From NCBI GenBank assembly GCA_023653245.1, contig JAMNXK010000018.1, positions 1 to 14,110 on the forward strand: a stretch of 14,110 nucleotides of DNA, in the 5' to 3' direction. A program made the translations under genes and the position numbers. The notes under the pieces are model-generated. The model saw only the letters and a program-made list of their open reading frames with translations. It did not search any database and was not told the origin of the DNA. The DNA comes from Tagaea sp. (GTDB lineage: Bacteria; Pseudomonadota; Alphaproteobacteria; CACIAM-22H2). How positions within the stretch are numbered: position 1 is the first letter of the stretch; each line of letters starts with the position of its first letter. This document shows, in pieces, positions 13,313-14,110 of the stretch.

Positions 13313-14086
13313 TTAGCGCCCGGCGGCCATGCGCGCTTCGAGACGGCGCACCAGCCACGACACGATCAGGATCAGCACCAGATACTCGATGACCAGGATC
13401 GTGTAGATCTCCAGCGGCCGGTATTCGATCAGCACCAGCTCCTGCGCGCGGCGCGTGAGTTCCTGGTAGCCGACGACGGAGACGAGCGAGCTCATCTTCA
13501 GCACATAGACGAATTGGTTGCCCAAGGCGGGCAGGATCTTGCGGATCGCCTGGGGCAGCACGATCAGGCGCATCGTCTGCCAGCGCGTCAAGCCCAGGCT
13601 CTTCGCCGCTTCGCTCTGGCCCGCGGGCACCGCCTGGATGCCGGCGCGGAAAATCTCGGCTTCGAACGCCGCGTCGGACACGGCCAGCGTGGCGATTCCC
13701 GCGACCATCACCGAGAACTGGATGCCCGCCACCACCGGCAGGCCGTAATAGACCCACAGAAGCAGCACCAGCACCGGCACCGCGCGGAAGATCTCGACAT
13801 AGGTGCGGTTGAGCCAGCGCAAGGACCGCGCGCGCGCCAGCCCGGCCATGGCGAGCATCGCGCCGAGGATCACGGAGATGAGGATCGCCGCGACGGAAAT
13901 CGTCACCGTCGCGATAAGGCCTTCGGCGAGGAAGGCGAGATTCTTGAGCCCGCGCGGATCGGCCGGCGAGACGACGTACCAGCCCCAGCTGTAGGAATGG
14001 CCGCCGCAGCCCGAGAGCGTCGCGGCCCCGGCGAGCGCCAGGGCCGCGCGCGCGGCGGTTTTGCGGATCAGGATTTGGGCAGCCAC
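13313..14086 (-). CDS. Amino-acid ABC transporter permease, HisM/GlnP family, lipobox-like N terminus
   Basis: 257 residues from a GTG start that overlaps the end of the upstream binding-protein gene by 19 bp. The family motif FRAVPVLVLLL lies at 100-110, and the EAA loop at 149-182 contains AGQSEAAKSLGLTRWQTM and LIVLPQAIR. The N terminus is unusual: RKTAAR followed by a hydrophobic stretch ending LSGC (24-27), which reads as a lipoprotein signal peptide, then YSWGW (32-36), the W-x-W loop seen in the other two HisM-type permeases of this window, then transmembrane helices from about 50. It belongs to a separate, leftward amino-acid importer operon extending beyond the window. The ATPase and ligand are not visible. 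Family secure, N-terminal processing unproven. Confidence 0.92.
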   Translation of the reverse strand: MAAQILIRKTAARAALALAGAATLSGCGGHSYSWGWYVVSPADPRGLKNLAFLAEGLIATVTISVAAILISVILGAMLAMAGLARARSLRWLNRTYVEIFRAVPVLVLLLWVYYGLPVVAGIQFSVMVAGIATLAVSDAAFEAEIFRAGIQAVPAGQSEAAKSLGLTRWQTMRLIVLPQAIRKILPALGNQFVYVLKMSSLVSVVGYQELTRRAQELVLIEYRPLEIYTILVIEYLVLILIVSWLVRRLEARMAAGR

Positions 14087-14110
14087 TTGTTCTCGAGCGC
14101 TTCGAAGAAG
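14068..14110 (-). CDS. Substrate-binding protein of an amino-acid ABC importer (3' end only)
   Basis: Only the last 13 codons are in the window, ending FFEALENKWLPKS then TGA. A KWLPKS-like tail is common at the C terminus of polar amino-acid binding proteins, and the gene immediately precedes a HisM-type permease on the same strand. The call rests on this tail and the position, so it is provisional. Confidence 0.55.
   Translation of the reverse strand, partial: FFEALENKWLPKS

Noticed and set aside
1..14110. Insertion sequences, CRISPR arrays, tRNA or rRNA genes, att sites
   Set aside because: No transposase or integrase motifs, no regularly spaced repeats and no tRNA-like sequence were seen.

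Overview
The window is chromosomal-type DNA from a GC-rich bacterium, with strong G/C bias at third codon positions and long open shadow frames on both strands. The gene set (several ABC importers of the MalFG and HisM/GlnP types, a DadA-like flavoprotein, a cytosolic sulfatase, a LysR regulator, a GST, a creatininase-family hydrolase) fits a metabolically versatile soil or plant-associated proteobacterium. I lean to Alphaproteobacteria, but this is inference. No mobile element, CRISPR array, tRNA or rRNA gene was seen. No gene-free stretch exceeds 300 bases; the longest is 1557-1741.

Layout. (1) 1-1556, + strand: the 3' end of a carbohydrate-type ABC importer operon, with a truncated MalG-like permease followed by a MalK/UgpC-like ATPase. 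(2) 1742-6173, + strand: a tightly packed operon of HisM-type permease, polar amino-acid binding protein, second HisM-type permease, DadA-like FAD oxidoreductase and AhpD/CMD-family protein. Stop and start codons overlap at three of its junctions. It looks like uptake of an amino acid or amine coupled to its oxidation, possibly with disposal of reactive products. (3) 6170-6802, - strand: a GST-family protein that converges on the previous operon, with the two stop codons sharing CTAG. (4) 6843-7616, + strand: a creatininase-family metallohydrolase, divergent from the GST across only 40 bp. (5) 7643-8617, - strand: a LysR-type regulator. (6) 8704-13275, + strand, divergent from LysR: a cytosolic choline-sulfatase-like sulfatase, a binding protein with a Tat-type signal, and MalF- and MalG-like permeases. 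The simplest model is LysR-controlled import of a sulfate ester and cleavage inside the cell. (7) 13313-14110, - strand: a HisM-type amino-acid permease and the tail of its upstream binding protein.

Points that stand out: a perfect 20-bp AT-rich palindrome over the LysR start region beside the sulfatase operon; an AhpD-like protein whose CxxC has become CxxS; two ABC import operons that end without an ATPase gene; a lipobox-like N terminus on the last permease; an A8G6 homopolymer tract forming the ribosome-binding region of the Tat-type binding protein; and hairpins exactly filling two of the convergent gene junctions.
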